A DNA stretch of 46,086 nucleotides from a bacterium. Its GTDB lineage: Bacteria; Patescibacteriota; Saccharimonadia; Saccharimonadales; UBA4665. Every line of letters begins with the position of its first letter. Position 1 is the stretch's first letter. The stretch lies in NCBI GenBank assembly GCA_021851735.1, contig JAJZCD010000005.1, forward strand, positions 1-46,086. The letters are read 5' to 3'. Positions 18,901 to 27,815 of this stretch are shown here, piece by piece. The notes under the pieces are model-generated. The model did no database searches, was not told where the DNA came from, and saw only the letters and a list, made by a program, of their open reading frames with translations. The position numbers and the translations under genes are program-made.

Positions 18901-19386
18901 ATGGTAATAACCATCGAAGATCTGCCGGCCGTGCGATCACTTTATAGAAATAAAAAGATTGTCCTTGGCAGTGGAACGTTTGATTTATTTCACCCAGCCC
19001 ATGTGCTCTATCTAAACCGAGTAACAGCCTACGGCGACATAGTCGTAATTATGATAAACAGCGACACAAGGACCAGAAGCACAAAAGGTAAAGGTCGCCC
19101 CATTTACACCGAACAACTCCGTGCGCTAATTGTAAACGCTATAAACGGCATCGATTACGTGTTTGTCGAGCCGGGAACAAATAAAGTTGGTTCCGTTGAC
19201 ACTGTACATGAGCAAGTATTCTCTACCCTCAAGCCTGATATCTACGTTACCTCAAATGAGCAATGGCTCGCTTGTAAGCAAATTATGGGCAGCACCAAAC
19301 TAATCGTAATTCCAAGATCAGACGAAGAAAAGTATCATTCTACGACTAAAACAATTAAATACATCGTAGAGCATAAGATAGTATAA
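18901..19386 (+). CDS. Cytidylyltransferase/nucleotidyltransferase-fold protein (TagD/RfaE2-like)
   Basis: KIVLGSGTFDLFHPAHVLYLNRVTAYGDIVVIMINSDTRTRSTKGKGRPIYTEQLRALIVNAINGIDYVF. Confidence 0.85.
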   Translation: MVITIEDLPAVRSLYRNKKIVLGSGTFDLFHPAHVLYLNRVTAYGDIVVIMINSDTRTRSTKGKGRPIYTEQLRALIVNAINGIDYVFVEPGTNKVGSVDTVHEQVFSTLKPDIYVTSNEQWLACKQIMGSTKLIVIPRSDEEKYHSTTKTIKYIVEHKIV

Positions 19387-19461
19387 ATTAGCACTAGCCA
19401 TACACGTATACGCACGCTCAGAGGGCATTCGTGAACAGTGGATCACCGCGTACATTGTCAG

Positions 19462-19491
19462 CCCGCTAAGAGTCTTCGAATGCGGGTTTTT
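19462..19491 (+). terminator. Rho-independent terminator (cccgc…gcgggttttt)
   Basis: 5-bp GC stem followed by a T tract after the cytidylyltransferase gene, just before the convergent chitinase gene. Confidence 0.6.
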
Positions 19492-21064
19492 ATTTAGCTG
19501 CTTCAATAGCATTGACCTGAGCTTGTGTCAGGGCGACCCATGGTGAACCATCAGGATTTGAGGAAGCTGCTGCCGGACTATCACCTTGATTCCACCACTT
19601 AGCTTGGAAGGGCACTTCATTGAACAGGACGCGTTGACCAGTATTGTAAATCGCGGTACCCGACCAATTAGGATACGTTCCAGTCGGAAGCGTTGGTTGT
19701 GGTATGGGTTTTTCTCCGGGTAGTACCGGCCCTATAAGTTCCCACGGTGTCTGCCACGATTGTAGTACCGGATCGTCTGGCGCGCTACCTTGATTCCACC
19801 ACTTAGCTTGGTAAACGTTATGATGCCATACAACTTTTGTTCCTTCCAAATACGTACCTGTTGGTGACCATATCTGGTAAGGACTCGTGGCCGGGTTGTC
19901 CGGCGTCTGTTTTGTTGTTATAGGATCGGCTTTAGTGATAATACCGGCACTCAGCGTAATACTACCATCAAAGCCAGCACCAAGAAGATTGGAGAACTTT
20001 TGGCTCCCTTGTTTGACCCCACTGCAGGAGTCGGAAACAATCTTCGTGTCTACATAGTTACTGCCACACGTCAAGTCACGGTTCGCTGACCACATTGACA
20101 TGCGGCCGACACCATGGGCCCTCGCGAAGGCGTTGAGTCCCTTAGCATCACTAAGCGTAAATACTTCATTGGCATTATCATTCTGTCCTATCATGGGAGT
20201 TGCCCCAATTTTTGACCATAAGGTCGTATTGTCCAGGTGTATGCCCGCACGATCGTACAAAATACCCAGCTGTCGCACGGTTTGTGTGAGTGCGCTCTCT
20301 GATCCGGTCAGCATCGTCTGGCCCTTCGTAAGACTTGCGCCGTAGTCCATCGTCATAACATTAACACCCGCGAGGTCAACCTTCTTAGCAAGAAGCTGAC
20401 TAACCGCATTGGTACCCGCCTCGCTTAAGCCCTGTGGCGTAGCAGGTAGCGTAACCCAGATCGCAAGTTGTTTACCGGCAGCTCGACGCTCAGACTGTAG
20501 CTTTGCGAGCACCTCGGCCCGGCGTACCCCTGCAGCAGTGCTCGTGAGCCCTTTGCCCTCAAGATCAAGGTCGATAGTATTGATGTTATATCGATCAATA
20601 ACTGTTTTATACGCGTCAAACAGCTTTGTTTGGTTCGTGCAGTTAACCGCTAACTCGTTATTATCAAGACCACCAAACGAAATCGCGACACTGCCACCTT
20701 GTTGCTGCAGACGAGCAATACGGCGGTCAAGATCAAGAGCTCTGGAAGCTTGGTCTAAGGTGTAGGCTGCGCCCCAAGTTGGTGTACATGGATCTTGCGG
20801 AGACGAAACAATAAACGATAGCACCGCATCACGATGTGACGTAGCACCCATGTTCTCAAACGGGAACAACGGCGTTGCAGTCACATCGACATATGCCGCA
20901 AACCAGGGATGTCGCGGCGCCGCTGACTGCACCTTATGGTGTTGCCGGACGGCAAAGATGACGCCCGACGCGATACCGGCCAGTAGAAAAACGGCCAGTA
21001 GTACGCGCCACAGAGATAACTTTCGAACGGGCTCTTGGCTTACGGTTGGCGTAGATGGAGTCAT
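19490..21064 (-). CDS. GH18 chitinase-like protein with two C-terminal CBM5/12-like repeats, N-terminal TM anchor
   Basis: INTIDLDLEGKGL (GH18 DxDxE), VNVMTMDYGA; two copies of …YQAKWWNQG…/…FQAKWWNQG… chitin-binding repeats. Confidence 0.88.
   Translation of the reverse strand: MTPSTPTVSQEPVRKLSLWRVLLAVFLLAGIASGVIFAVRQHHKVQSAAPRHPWFAAYVDVTATPLFPFENMGATSHRDAVLSFIVSSPQDPCTPTWGAAYTLDQASRALDLDRRIARLQQQGGSVAISFGGLDNNELAVNCTNQTKLFDAYKTVIDRYNINTIDLDLEGKGLTSTAAGVRRAEVLAKLQSERRAAGKQLAIWVTLPATPQGLSEAGTNAVSQLLAKKVDLAGVNVMTMDYGASLTKGQTMLTGSESALTQTVRQLGILYDRAGIHLDNTTLWSKIGATPMIGQNDNANEVFTLSDAKGLNAFARAHGVGRMSMWSANRDLTCGSNYVDTKIVSDSCSGVKQGSQKFSNLLGAGFDGSITLSAGIITKADPITTKQTPDNPATSPYQIWSPTGTYLEGTKVVWHHNVYQAKWWNQGSAPDDPVLQSWQTPWELIGPVLPGEKPIPQPTLPTGTYPNWSGTAIYNTGQRVLFNEVPFQAKWWNQGDSPAAASSNPDGSPWVALTQAQVNAIEAAK
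19583..19811. repeat. 25-bp exact direct repeat (accttgattccaccacttagcttgg) in the two CBM repeats
   Basis: Identical copies at 19583-19607 and 19787-19811, encoding the AKWWNQG core. Confidence 0.85.
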
Positions 21065-23385
21065 GCGGTGACCTGTTCCTCTGTTCTTTTCACCGTAGCG
21101 TTTTTAGCTACATGCCTTCTTTCGGTAAATGGCACATCATTCTTAGTATCACCATGGTATAACACAGCTTGCCAATCAAAGGTCGGCTTCGACGTACTAG
21201 CTTTTCCTGTTACTGGTGGTGCTACCTCAACGAACAACCATTTGGTAAGTCCAATGAGCGTATCCGAGATCGTATGCCAGATGCCAATGTACGCTATGAT
21301 TGCCCAGATAGCAACTACCGCATTAAAGCCAGCGAACAGTGCATTCCCCCAGTTGTGGGCAAGCTCATCCTGACGCAGTGTGAACAGTGAAAATCCAACA
21401 ATGCCAAGCGGCACAATGATATAGAGGAGCGGAGCGATTGTTCGATTCTTCACCTTTGGCGTCCGAGCGAAGGGTATCTTTTTACCGGTCAGTGCCTGCT
21501 GGAGTGACTTCAAAACGCCGGCAAGGTTAACGGGCAATAAGATCAGGTTGAATCCATAAATACGCAGCACATCAGTTCGTTTGTACCCGCAATATTTTAA
21601 GTCACTCGCCATAGCAATGAAGTACGGTAAGGCCGCAAGCAAAACAAAGGGGCTGAGGAGACGACCATCGTAAGGGAAGGCGAGCAAGAAGATAAGTCCA
21701 ATACTTGCCCAGGTAATAGAGGCCATGTAATTGAGGCGAATTAAGACTTCGAAACGTGGCACTACCTCACTCCGCCGGTTGCGTTCACGTATAGTGACCC
21801 AGAGTTTTGGCAGAATGAGAAGCCCGCCATTGGCCCAGCGACGACGTTGCACTATAAGTGAGCCAAAATCCGGAGGTGTTGCACTATAGCTCAAGCGCTC
21901 AGGATAATTGACGAGCGTCCAGCCATGTAGCGCAAGGTCAATACTCGACTCCGTGTCCTCGATAACCGTCCTATCCTGTACGTAGCGTTTTATCTCGTAT
22001 CCACCTACCCATTCCGTCTCAACGATATCTTCGAGCGCGCGCTTGCGAATAACAGCATTCGCTCCAACCCAGAACGTTGCATTGTAATATGTCATTCCTT
22101 GGTGCAGGATATGCTGTATATCGGTGGTTGCACCGGCAAGCCGTTCGATACGCGTTCTTGCGCCGCGGAATGAAGAGTAGGGGGTTTGCGTAACGGCCAC
22201 TTTCGCATTTTCAGGTTGCTCAAGGAAATACACGAGTCGCAAGCAGTAGTCACGCAGCAGTATCGAATCTGCATCAAGTGTAAGCAGGTAATCACTATCC
22301 GGCACTACAAAATCATCAGGTCCAAGTTTTCGACTCCCTTGAACTGCAACCAGCGCCGGGCCTTCCGGTGTCTCCTCTTTGTGCCAGGTTCCACCCATGA
22401 GACTAATGTACGAATTGAGGTTCATAGCTTTATTAAACTCGTGCGAGAAGGAAGCAAAGGTCTTACGCTCAAAGCTATCGATTTCGACATCAAAAATTGC
22501 GGTAAGGCGCTGGTATAACTGATGTACCCGATCTGTTGGTAACGAGGCCGCTTCATCGGTCGCTGCTACAAGCGCGTTAGCGACTAGGGATAACTCACGC
22601 GCGAGATCGCGAAGAACATGTTCGGCAAAGAACGTGTCAACATGATCACCATCCGGCTGTGCCTGCTCATGCTCAGCCAGCTTTTCGAGCCAGCCAGCAG
22701 CACTCCTGTAATGTTCGACCAGCTCCTTCACTGTCTTGACTGTCGCTACACGTGCATGACCACGACGTCGCTCAAATGTGCTCAATGCAGTCGCAAAACG
22801 CTCCCTCGGTTCAGCGAGCAGCTGCGTAATGTCCGCAGCCAGCTGGCGTGTTGCAGCCAACCGCTCAGCAGCCTTCGCACTTTTCGGATGGGGATTGTCG
22901 TCAATAAGCAGTACGATACGTTTCTTGGGATATTCTTGCAGCGCGGCACTCAGTAGTGTTTTACGGACAACCTGCGGCTCTTCATTCACCGCTGGGACTA
23001 ATACCGTGATAGAAGGTTGCTTAGCTGCGAAATACCGTTCAAGCTTTGCACGCGGTATGCGGACATGCTTTGCGAATCGTTGCAGCGCACCCTGTCGGGC
23101 GACGAGGTACATGAGCGCCGAAAACGTCAGGAAGGTCATAATTATAAGATAGCTAATGGCTTCCATCGTAAACTTGAACGTCTGCGGACCTTCAAAGAAC
23201 TGTCTAATAATAGTAGAGATGAAGTACGCAGCCCATAGCAGAACCGTCATAACAATAGCCAGCCGGCTCATCGCCATTTTTCGAGTAGACGGCTTTGGAT
23301 GCATAATTGGCAGAGCCTGAGTGCGTTTTTCGGCACCCCACTGGCGACCGCGCTGTTGCTTGTGTGTCTTGTGTATGGTGGGCAT
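21061..23385 (-). CDS. Processive GT2 glycosyltransferase (cellulose/hyaluronan-synthase-like) with a large helical insertion
   Basis: TVLVPAVNEEPQ, LLIDDNP, LTLDADS, VIEDTESS and QRRRW motifs; multiple TMs; 4-bp overlap with the GH18 gene. Confidence 0.85.
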   Translation of the reverse strand: MPTIHKTHKQQRGRQWGAEKRTQALPIMHPKPSTRKMAMSRLAIVMTVLLWAAYFISTIIRQFFEGPQTFKFTMEAISYLIIMTFLTFSALMYLVARQGALQRFAKHVRIPRAKLERYFAAKQPSITVLVPAVNEEPQVVRKTLLSAALQEYPKKRIVLLIDDNPHPKSAKAAERLAATRQLAADITQLLAEPRERFATALSTFERRRGHARVATVKTVKELVEHYRSAAGWLEKLAEHEQAQPDGDHVDTFFAEHVLRDLARELSLVANALVAATDEAASLPTDRVHQLYQRLTAIFDVEIDSFERKTFASFSHEFNKAMNLNSYISLMGGTWHKEETPEGPALVAVQGSRKLGPDDFVVPDSDYLLTLDADSILLRDYCLRLVYFLEQPENAKVAVTQTPYSSFRGARTRIERLAGATTDIQHILHQGMTYYNATFWVGANAVIRKRALEDIVETEWVGGYEIKRYVQDRTVIEDTESSIDLALHGWTLVNYPERLSYSATPPDFGSLIVQRRRWANGGLLILPKLWVTIRERNRRSEVVPRFEVLIRLNYMASITWASIGLIFLLAFPYDGRLLSPFVLLAALPYFIAMASDLKYCGYKRTDVLRIYGFNLILLPVNLAGVLKSLQQALTGKKIPFARTPKVKNRTIAPLLYIIVPLGIVGFSLFTLRQDELAHNWGNALFAGFNAVVAIWAIIAYIGIWHTISDTLIGLTKWLFVEVAPPVTGKASTSKPTFDWQAVLYHGDTKNDVPFTERRHVAKNATVKRTEEQVTA

Positions 23386-23714
23386 AATTTCCGTCCTATA
23401 TAAAGAAAAACTGCATATTTCAGAATCTACACTGCTTGTCGCAACGTAGTGTGTACATTCTCATCATCGGTTCACAGCCTTAATACTAGACGCTTCACCG
23501 GATTTACATAATAATAACACCTGTTCACATATATTGCAAGCATTATGTTGGGCAGTTGCTAGGCTATTGCAGCTTTGCAGCAATTCCGCTTATTGACACC
23601 AACAACAGGGATCAGCTCCCACGGCCACCCGCATACCAAACGCCCTGAGTTAGATGAGCTCTCTATGCAACTCAGATACTACCGAGTCAAGCGCAATCTG
23701 TTACACTACAGTGT

Positions 23715-24359
23715 ATGCATAAGACACGTGCCGTCGTTTTCGACGTTGACGGAACATTATCGCCAGACGTATCATGGCTTGCGCTCACTCGAGACTTAGG
23801 AGCATCCGTTGAGAGACATGAGCAGATTTATCACGACTACAAGCATGGCAAGACAGATTACGTAACCGCCAAATCACAACTGCTCACCCTCTGGCAGGCA
23901 ACCGGAAATGCCAATAAGGAATTCTTTGCCCAGCTGTTTGACGCACTACCCCTTAACCCAGCAGCGGAAAAGGTCGTGCAAGCCGCCAAAATCGATTACA
24001 CGGTTTGCCTAATAAGTGGCTCGATGGACCTATATACTAAAATCGTGGCCGAGAAACTTGCTATCGACCACTGGTACGCAAACACTACGTTACACTGGGA
24101 CACTAACGGCAGCCTTGTCGATATGGATTACGACTTAGATCAGGCGAGCAAAAAGCTTGAACAGTTCGACCAATTCTGCGAAACAAACCGTATCAGAACC
24201 GAGGATTGTTTCGTTGTGGGCGACGGAGAAAATGAGGAACTACTATTTGAGACATGCAAGCACGGCATATTGCTTGGCAGCAACCCTAACACTTCGACAC
24301 ATGCGTGGAGGCACATTACCCAATTGGCAGATTGTGAACCGATTCTACGTGACAACTAA
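23715..24359 (+). CDS. HAD-family hydrolase, phosphoserine-phosphatase-like
   Basis: AVVFDVDGTLSPDVSW, CLISGSMDLYTKIVAE, CFVVGDGENEELL (HAD motifs). Confidence 0.88.
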   Translation: MHKTRAVVFDVDGTLSPDVSWLALTRDLGASVERHEQIYHDYKHGKTDYVTAKSQLLTLWQATGNANKEFFAQLFDALPLNPAAEKVVQAAKIDYTVCLISGSMDLYTKIVAEKLAIDHWYANTTLHWDTNGSLVDMDYDLDQASKKLEQFDQFCETNRIRTEDCFVVGDGENEELLFETCKHGILLGSNPNTSTHAWRHITQLADCEPILRDN

Positions 24360-24401
24360 AAATGCTCGTAGAAGAAATACTCTCGGCGTTCAGGCACACT
24401 A

Positions 24402-25568
24402 TTAAAATATCTCCTCCAGGCTGCCATCCTCGCAAACGCTATAATAGGCAGTAAGTCCGTCCCGTGAGGTCGTGGAGAGAGTATTGGAATCTATAATCGT
24501 AATAAATAATCTCGGTTCATCAATGCCGTAATAGTATGGGGTCAACACATGGTTAGAATCAATCGGGGCCTGTAACAAACGTACAACAACTGCTAAAGCA
24601 TCCGTCAGCTTACTATATTTAACTTCAAAGGAACGACATTCGGCATCCACAAAGGCCCTTCTTACTTTGTCAGGGAAGTCACGAGCCTCTCGTACTTTGT
24701 CGTCGTATGGATCTCCCAAAAGCTCTGGATGATGGCTAGCAACCGACAGACGAGGGCCCCATTCCATGGTAACTGTGTGGTCCAATTGATACGCATCTGA
24801 CGCGTCATCTTTCGCCATACTTACGATAAGCGTGGAAGGCTCAGCCCGTATACTCACATCCCGCACGCCAAGCTTAAAGTCGAAGGTAGCATAATCGAGT
24901 GCACTGTAGCCGCAGTATCTATTTATAGCAAGCTCTTCAAAATTCAATTGCAGCAAGTCTACTAAGCATGCGCTACCGACACGACGTAACGCATCAGCCA
25001 TGTGCACCTTTTTCGTATTGAGCACACCGCAAGCTTCATCGTAAAGCCGCCGATCGTGGATAGCTTGCGAAATATCCTCTTCACCTATTACCGAGAGTTT
25101 AACGGCGAGCGAATCAACAAGTGTCACACCATGTATAATTCCTCCGATTACGACCGCTTCTTTAAGTGGAAGATCATCAATCGGATATTTTCCGTAGTTA
25201 ACTCTGTATGTGCCGTATCTTTCGTCGAACTCAGTTGAAAGGCTGTGAGATGATTTAGGTCTCACAGTACTAAAACGAGATAAAAACGTACCTCTGGATT
25301 GTTTCCCTGACGCCGAATGACCAGCTGGTATAAAGTTATCACATTGCTCCAAATACCTTCTGAGAGGCCATCCATGTTCGGGCCTCCCGTCATCTGCCGC
25401 AATCTGGACAACCGTACCATCCGGCATGCACGCCCAAAAAGTCTCCGCAACACGTCTCTGCCTCGACTCGAGCTCTGCTGCTTTAGCGTAGCAGATGATG
25501 ATCGCTTCTTGGCTAGCTATACTAGACTCACTACCAAAATGTCCTGACAGATCTTCCTGACCACTCAT
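24402..25568 (-). CDS. Hypothetical protein (388 aa), no recognised family
   Basis: Long ORF with its own promoter TTGACT-17-GATAGT 8 nt before ATG. Confidence 0.6.
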   Translation of the reverse strand: MSGQEDLSGHFGSESSIASQEAIIICYAKAAELESRQRRVAETFWACMPDGTVVQIAADDGRPEHGWPLRRYLEQCDNFIPAGHSASGKQSRGTFLSRFSTVRPKSSHSLSTEFDERYGTYRVNYGKYPIDDLPLKEAVVIGGIIHGVTLVDSLAVKLSVIGEEDISQAIHDRRLYDEACGVLNTKKVHMADALRRVGSACLVDLLQLNFEELAINRYCGYSALDYATFDFKLGVRDVSIRAEPSTLIVSMAKDDASDAYQLDHTVTMEWGPRLSVASHHPELLGDPYDDKVREARDFPDKVRRAFVDAECRSFEVKYSKLTDALAVVVRLLQAPIDSNHVLTPYYYGIDEPRLFITIIDSNTLSTTSRDGLTAYYSVCEDGSLEEIF

Positions 25569-25576
25569 AGTAAAGC

Positions 25577-25605
25577 ACTATCGTAGCCCTGTAGACTAAA
25601 GTCAA
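25577..25605 (-). promoter_or_regulatory. Promoter TTGACT-17-GATAGT, 8 nt from ATG
   Basis: Minus strand: TTGACT ttagtctacagggctac GATAGT gctttact ATG. Confidence 0.55.
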
Positions 25606-26231
25606 GCGGCACAACTAGCACTATCGCGGTGTACGTTGAAAGAATGTTTTGAGATAACACAAAATGAAGACCTACCAGCCTCAGCTTACAAGCTAATAAT
25701 TGTACGGCAGCACACAGCAGACGAACTAAACGATACGGTTTTTAACAAAATAGCACAGCAATTTATGAGTCAATAGTATACGTAGCTTTAGCCGCACGAC
25801 GTGGACGAAGTCTACATCGTCGGAAAGCTTAGGCAGAATGAGTATTTTTCGTGCTGCTTACCGCATCCTCGTGTACCCCCCCAAACTATCCTCCGTAAAG
25901 TTAGTTACGAATTTTTCTGACCTCTGTTTTTTGTACGATGTTTGGTCTTCTTATATAGTACCTATATAGTGTCAGGATACGTCATGGCTGAACATACTAC
26001 TACTCCACTACGACACCATAGGTTACTTAATGCAGGGCAACGCACCATTCTTGGATAGGTTGTACTGCCGTATACGCTAACAAGTATTTTGATTTGCACT
26101 CACATACTGAGTAGCCACATGCCGATTAGTTCTTTGTGCCTAGCTCTATCGTTTCACTAGAAAACTAACATACGGCCGCCGTCTGCCGTATTAGCTTTAG
26201 TCGTAGCGTCATACTTGGATTCTACAGCAGA

Positions 26232-26726
26232 CTAAACCCGTAGTCTCTCGCCATTGAGTAGGGCAAACCCTCGTGCAATAACGTCCAATTCTTTATCTTC
26301 CGAATCACGGTTGATCGAGTATGTACCGGCCTCGCCTTCCGCGAACCAACCACAGTTCATATGATCATCCGGCTCAAGACTGACATCGTCAAGTAGGTCC
26401 TTAAACTGCGCAAAGTAGCACGCCTCTATAGCATGAGCACCCTTCACTTCATTTATGTACGTGAATACACTAAATGGGTCGCCAACGGTAATGTCCTTAC
26501 CAAGTTCTTCACGGACTTCACGCTTGAGTCCGAACAAAATATCTTCGCCAAAATCAATATGACCACCGGGCAGTTCATACACTCCAGGGAAGAATTTCTT
26601 AGTCATTGCTCGTTGGGCAAGAAATACTTTTTCGACACCATCAAAATTGTGGTGAATAAATACACACGCCACTATAACCTGTTTGCCGACAGCGGGCGTT
26701 TCACTATGGTGTACTATTTTCGTCAT
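26232..26726 (-). CDS. NUDIX hydrolase
   Basis: Nudix box GGHIDFGEDILFGLKREVREELGKDI; start trimmed to MTKIVHHS, with TATACT 7 nt upstream. Confidence 0.88.
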   Translation of the reverse strand: MTKIVHHSETPAVGKQVIVACVFIHHNFDGVEKVFLAQRAMTKKFFPGVYELPGGHIDFGEDILFGLKREVREELGKDITVGDPFSVFTYINEVKGAHAIEACYFAQFKDLLDDVSLEPDDHMNCGWFAEGEAGTYSINRDSEDKELDVIARGFALLNGERLRV

Positions 26727-27008
26727 ATCTATGAGTATACCGTAGTTGCCATTGCTAGACTTTAGATTACAATCGATACGCAAAGTCATCATCGACAAAC
26801 TCGGGCGGATAGATATAACCACCTACAATCCACTGTGTGGGTTGTTCTGCTCGCCTCAGAAACAGCAAACATCGTCGGTATACCACACATCAGCAAAAAC
26901 ACGAACCAGCTTTTTGTAAATTGGATTACAAAAGGCGCACATGCTTGTGTGGTATAGATAACAGGTAGCGCGCACATTAAGTTTGCTAAAAAGAATGAGG
27001 TTCTGCAA

Positions 27009-27815
27009 TTGTTACTTTGGTTTAACTTCGGCTATTCTCCATTCCGGTTTCTGTTTCTACTAATGGCGCTCATCGCACTATTAGTGGTTGTATCGCACGT
27101 CATTGCCGCATTAATTACCGTGGCTATTACTCGTGCTAATCGCGGCATGTTGGTGTTCAAAACGCCAACCATACATCGCCATATCACCACGACCCGGACG
27201 TTTCGGGGAGTCACAACAAAAAATGCATTACTCACGGCCATAATGCTCTGTGTCGGCTGCGGTACGCTATACGCTGCCGCAAATACCTACGAGGTACTCA
27301 CGCGCCATAATCTTCCGGTGGTATCAGTTGTAAAACCCGTAAAACTGACTAACAATCCCACATACCAAGAACAATTATTGTCCGCATACAGTGCCCACTA
27401 CAAGGCAGGCGAGTTTGGCGTTCCCGCCAGTATTACATATCCGGAGACAGGTAAAACGGTAGATATTGTTACGGCAGTAACACAACATAATCAATGGCTC
27501 GCTAATAATAATCTTGCTCAAGAGTTCTTAGCCAAACAACCCATACAAAAGGTGTTTGGTCTGTCTGTCGTGTACATGCGACAGGGCACCCTGACCATAC
27601 GTGACCTAGGCAGTGTCATGCAGGGCGACCTAATACGCGTCAAAACAACCAAAGGCTGGAATCTCGACTACACGGTCTCCGAGGTTTCTCAGCATCCGTC
27701 GAGTTTACACATAACAAACAGCGCATCGGTCATCGAGGTAATCATGGTCAACAATACCTCAGGAGCAATCTCGTGCTTTACCGGCTCGCTGCAAAACGTT
27801 GGAGGGCGCGACTAA
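27009..27815 (+). CDS. Membrane protein with a degenerate sortase-like C-terminal domain
   Basis: Two N-terminal TMs; SVVYMRQGTLTIRDLGSVMQGDLIRVKTTKGWNLDYTVSEV resembles the sortase VxxGH…L..L..GD.I.V…Y.V segment, without the His. TTG start; stop overlaps the next gene start. Confidence 0.4.
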   Translation: MLLWFNFGYSPFRFLFLLMALIALLVVVSHVIAALITVAITRANRGMLVFKTPTIHRHITTTRTFRGVTTKNALLTAIMLCVGCGTLYAAANTYEVLTRHNLPVVSVVKPVKLTNNPTYQEQLLSAYSAHYKAGEFGVPASITYPETGKTVDIVTAVTQHNQWLANNNLAQEFLAKQPIQKVFGLSVVYMRQGTLTIRDLGSVMQGDLIRVKTTKGWNLDYTVSEVSQHPSSLHITNSASVIEVIMVNNTSGAISCFTGSLQNVGGRD

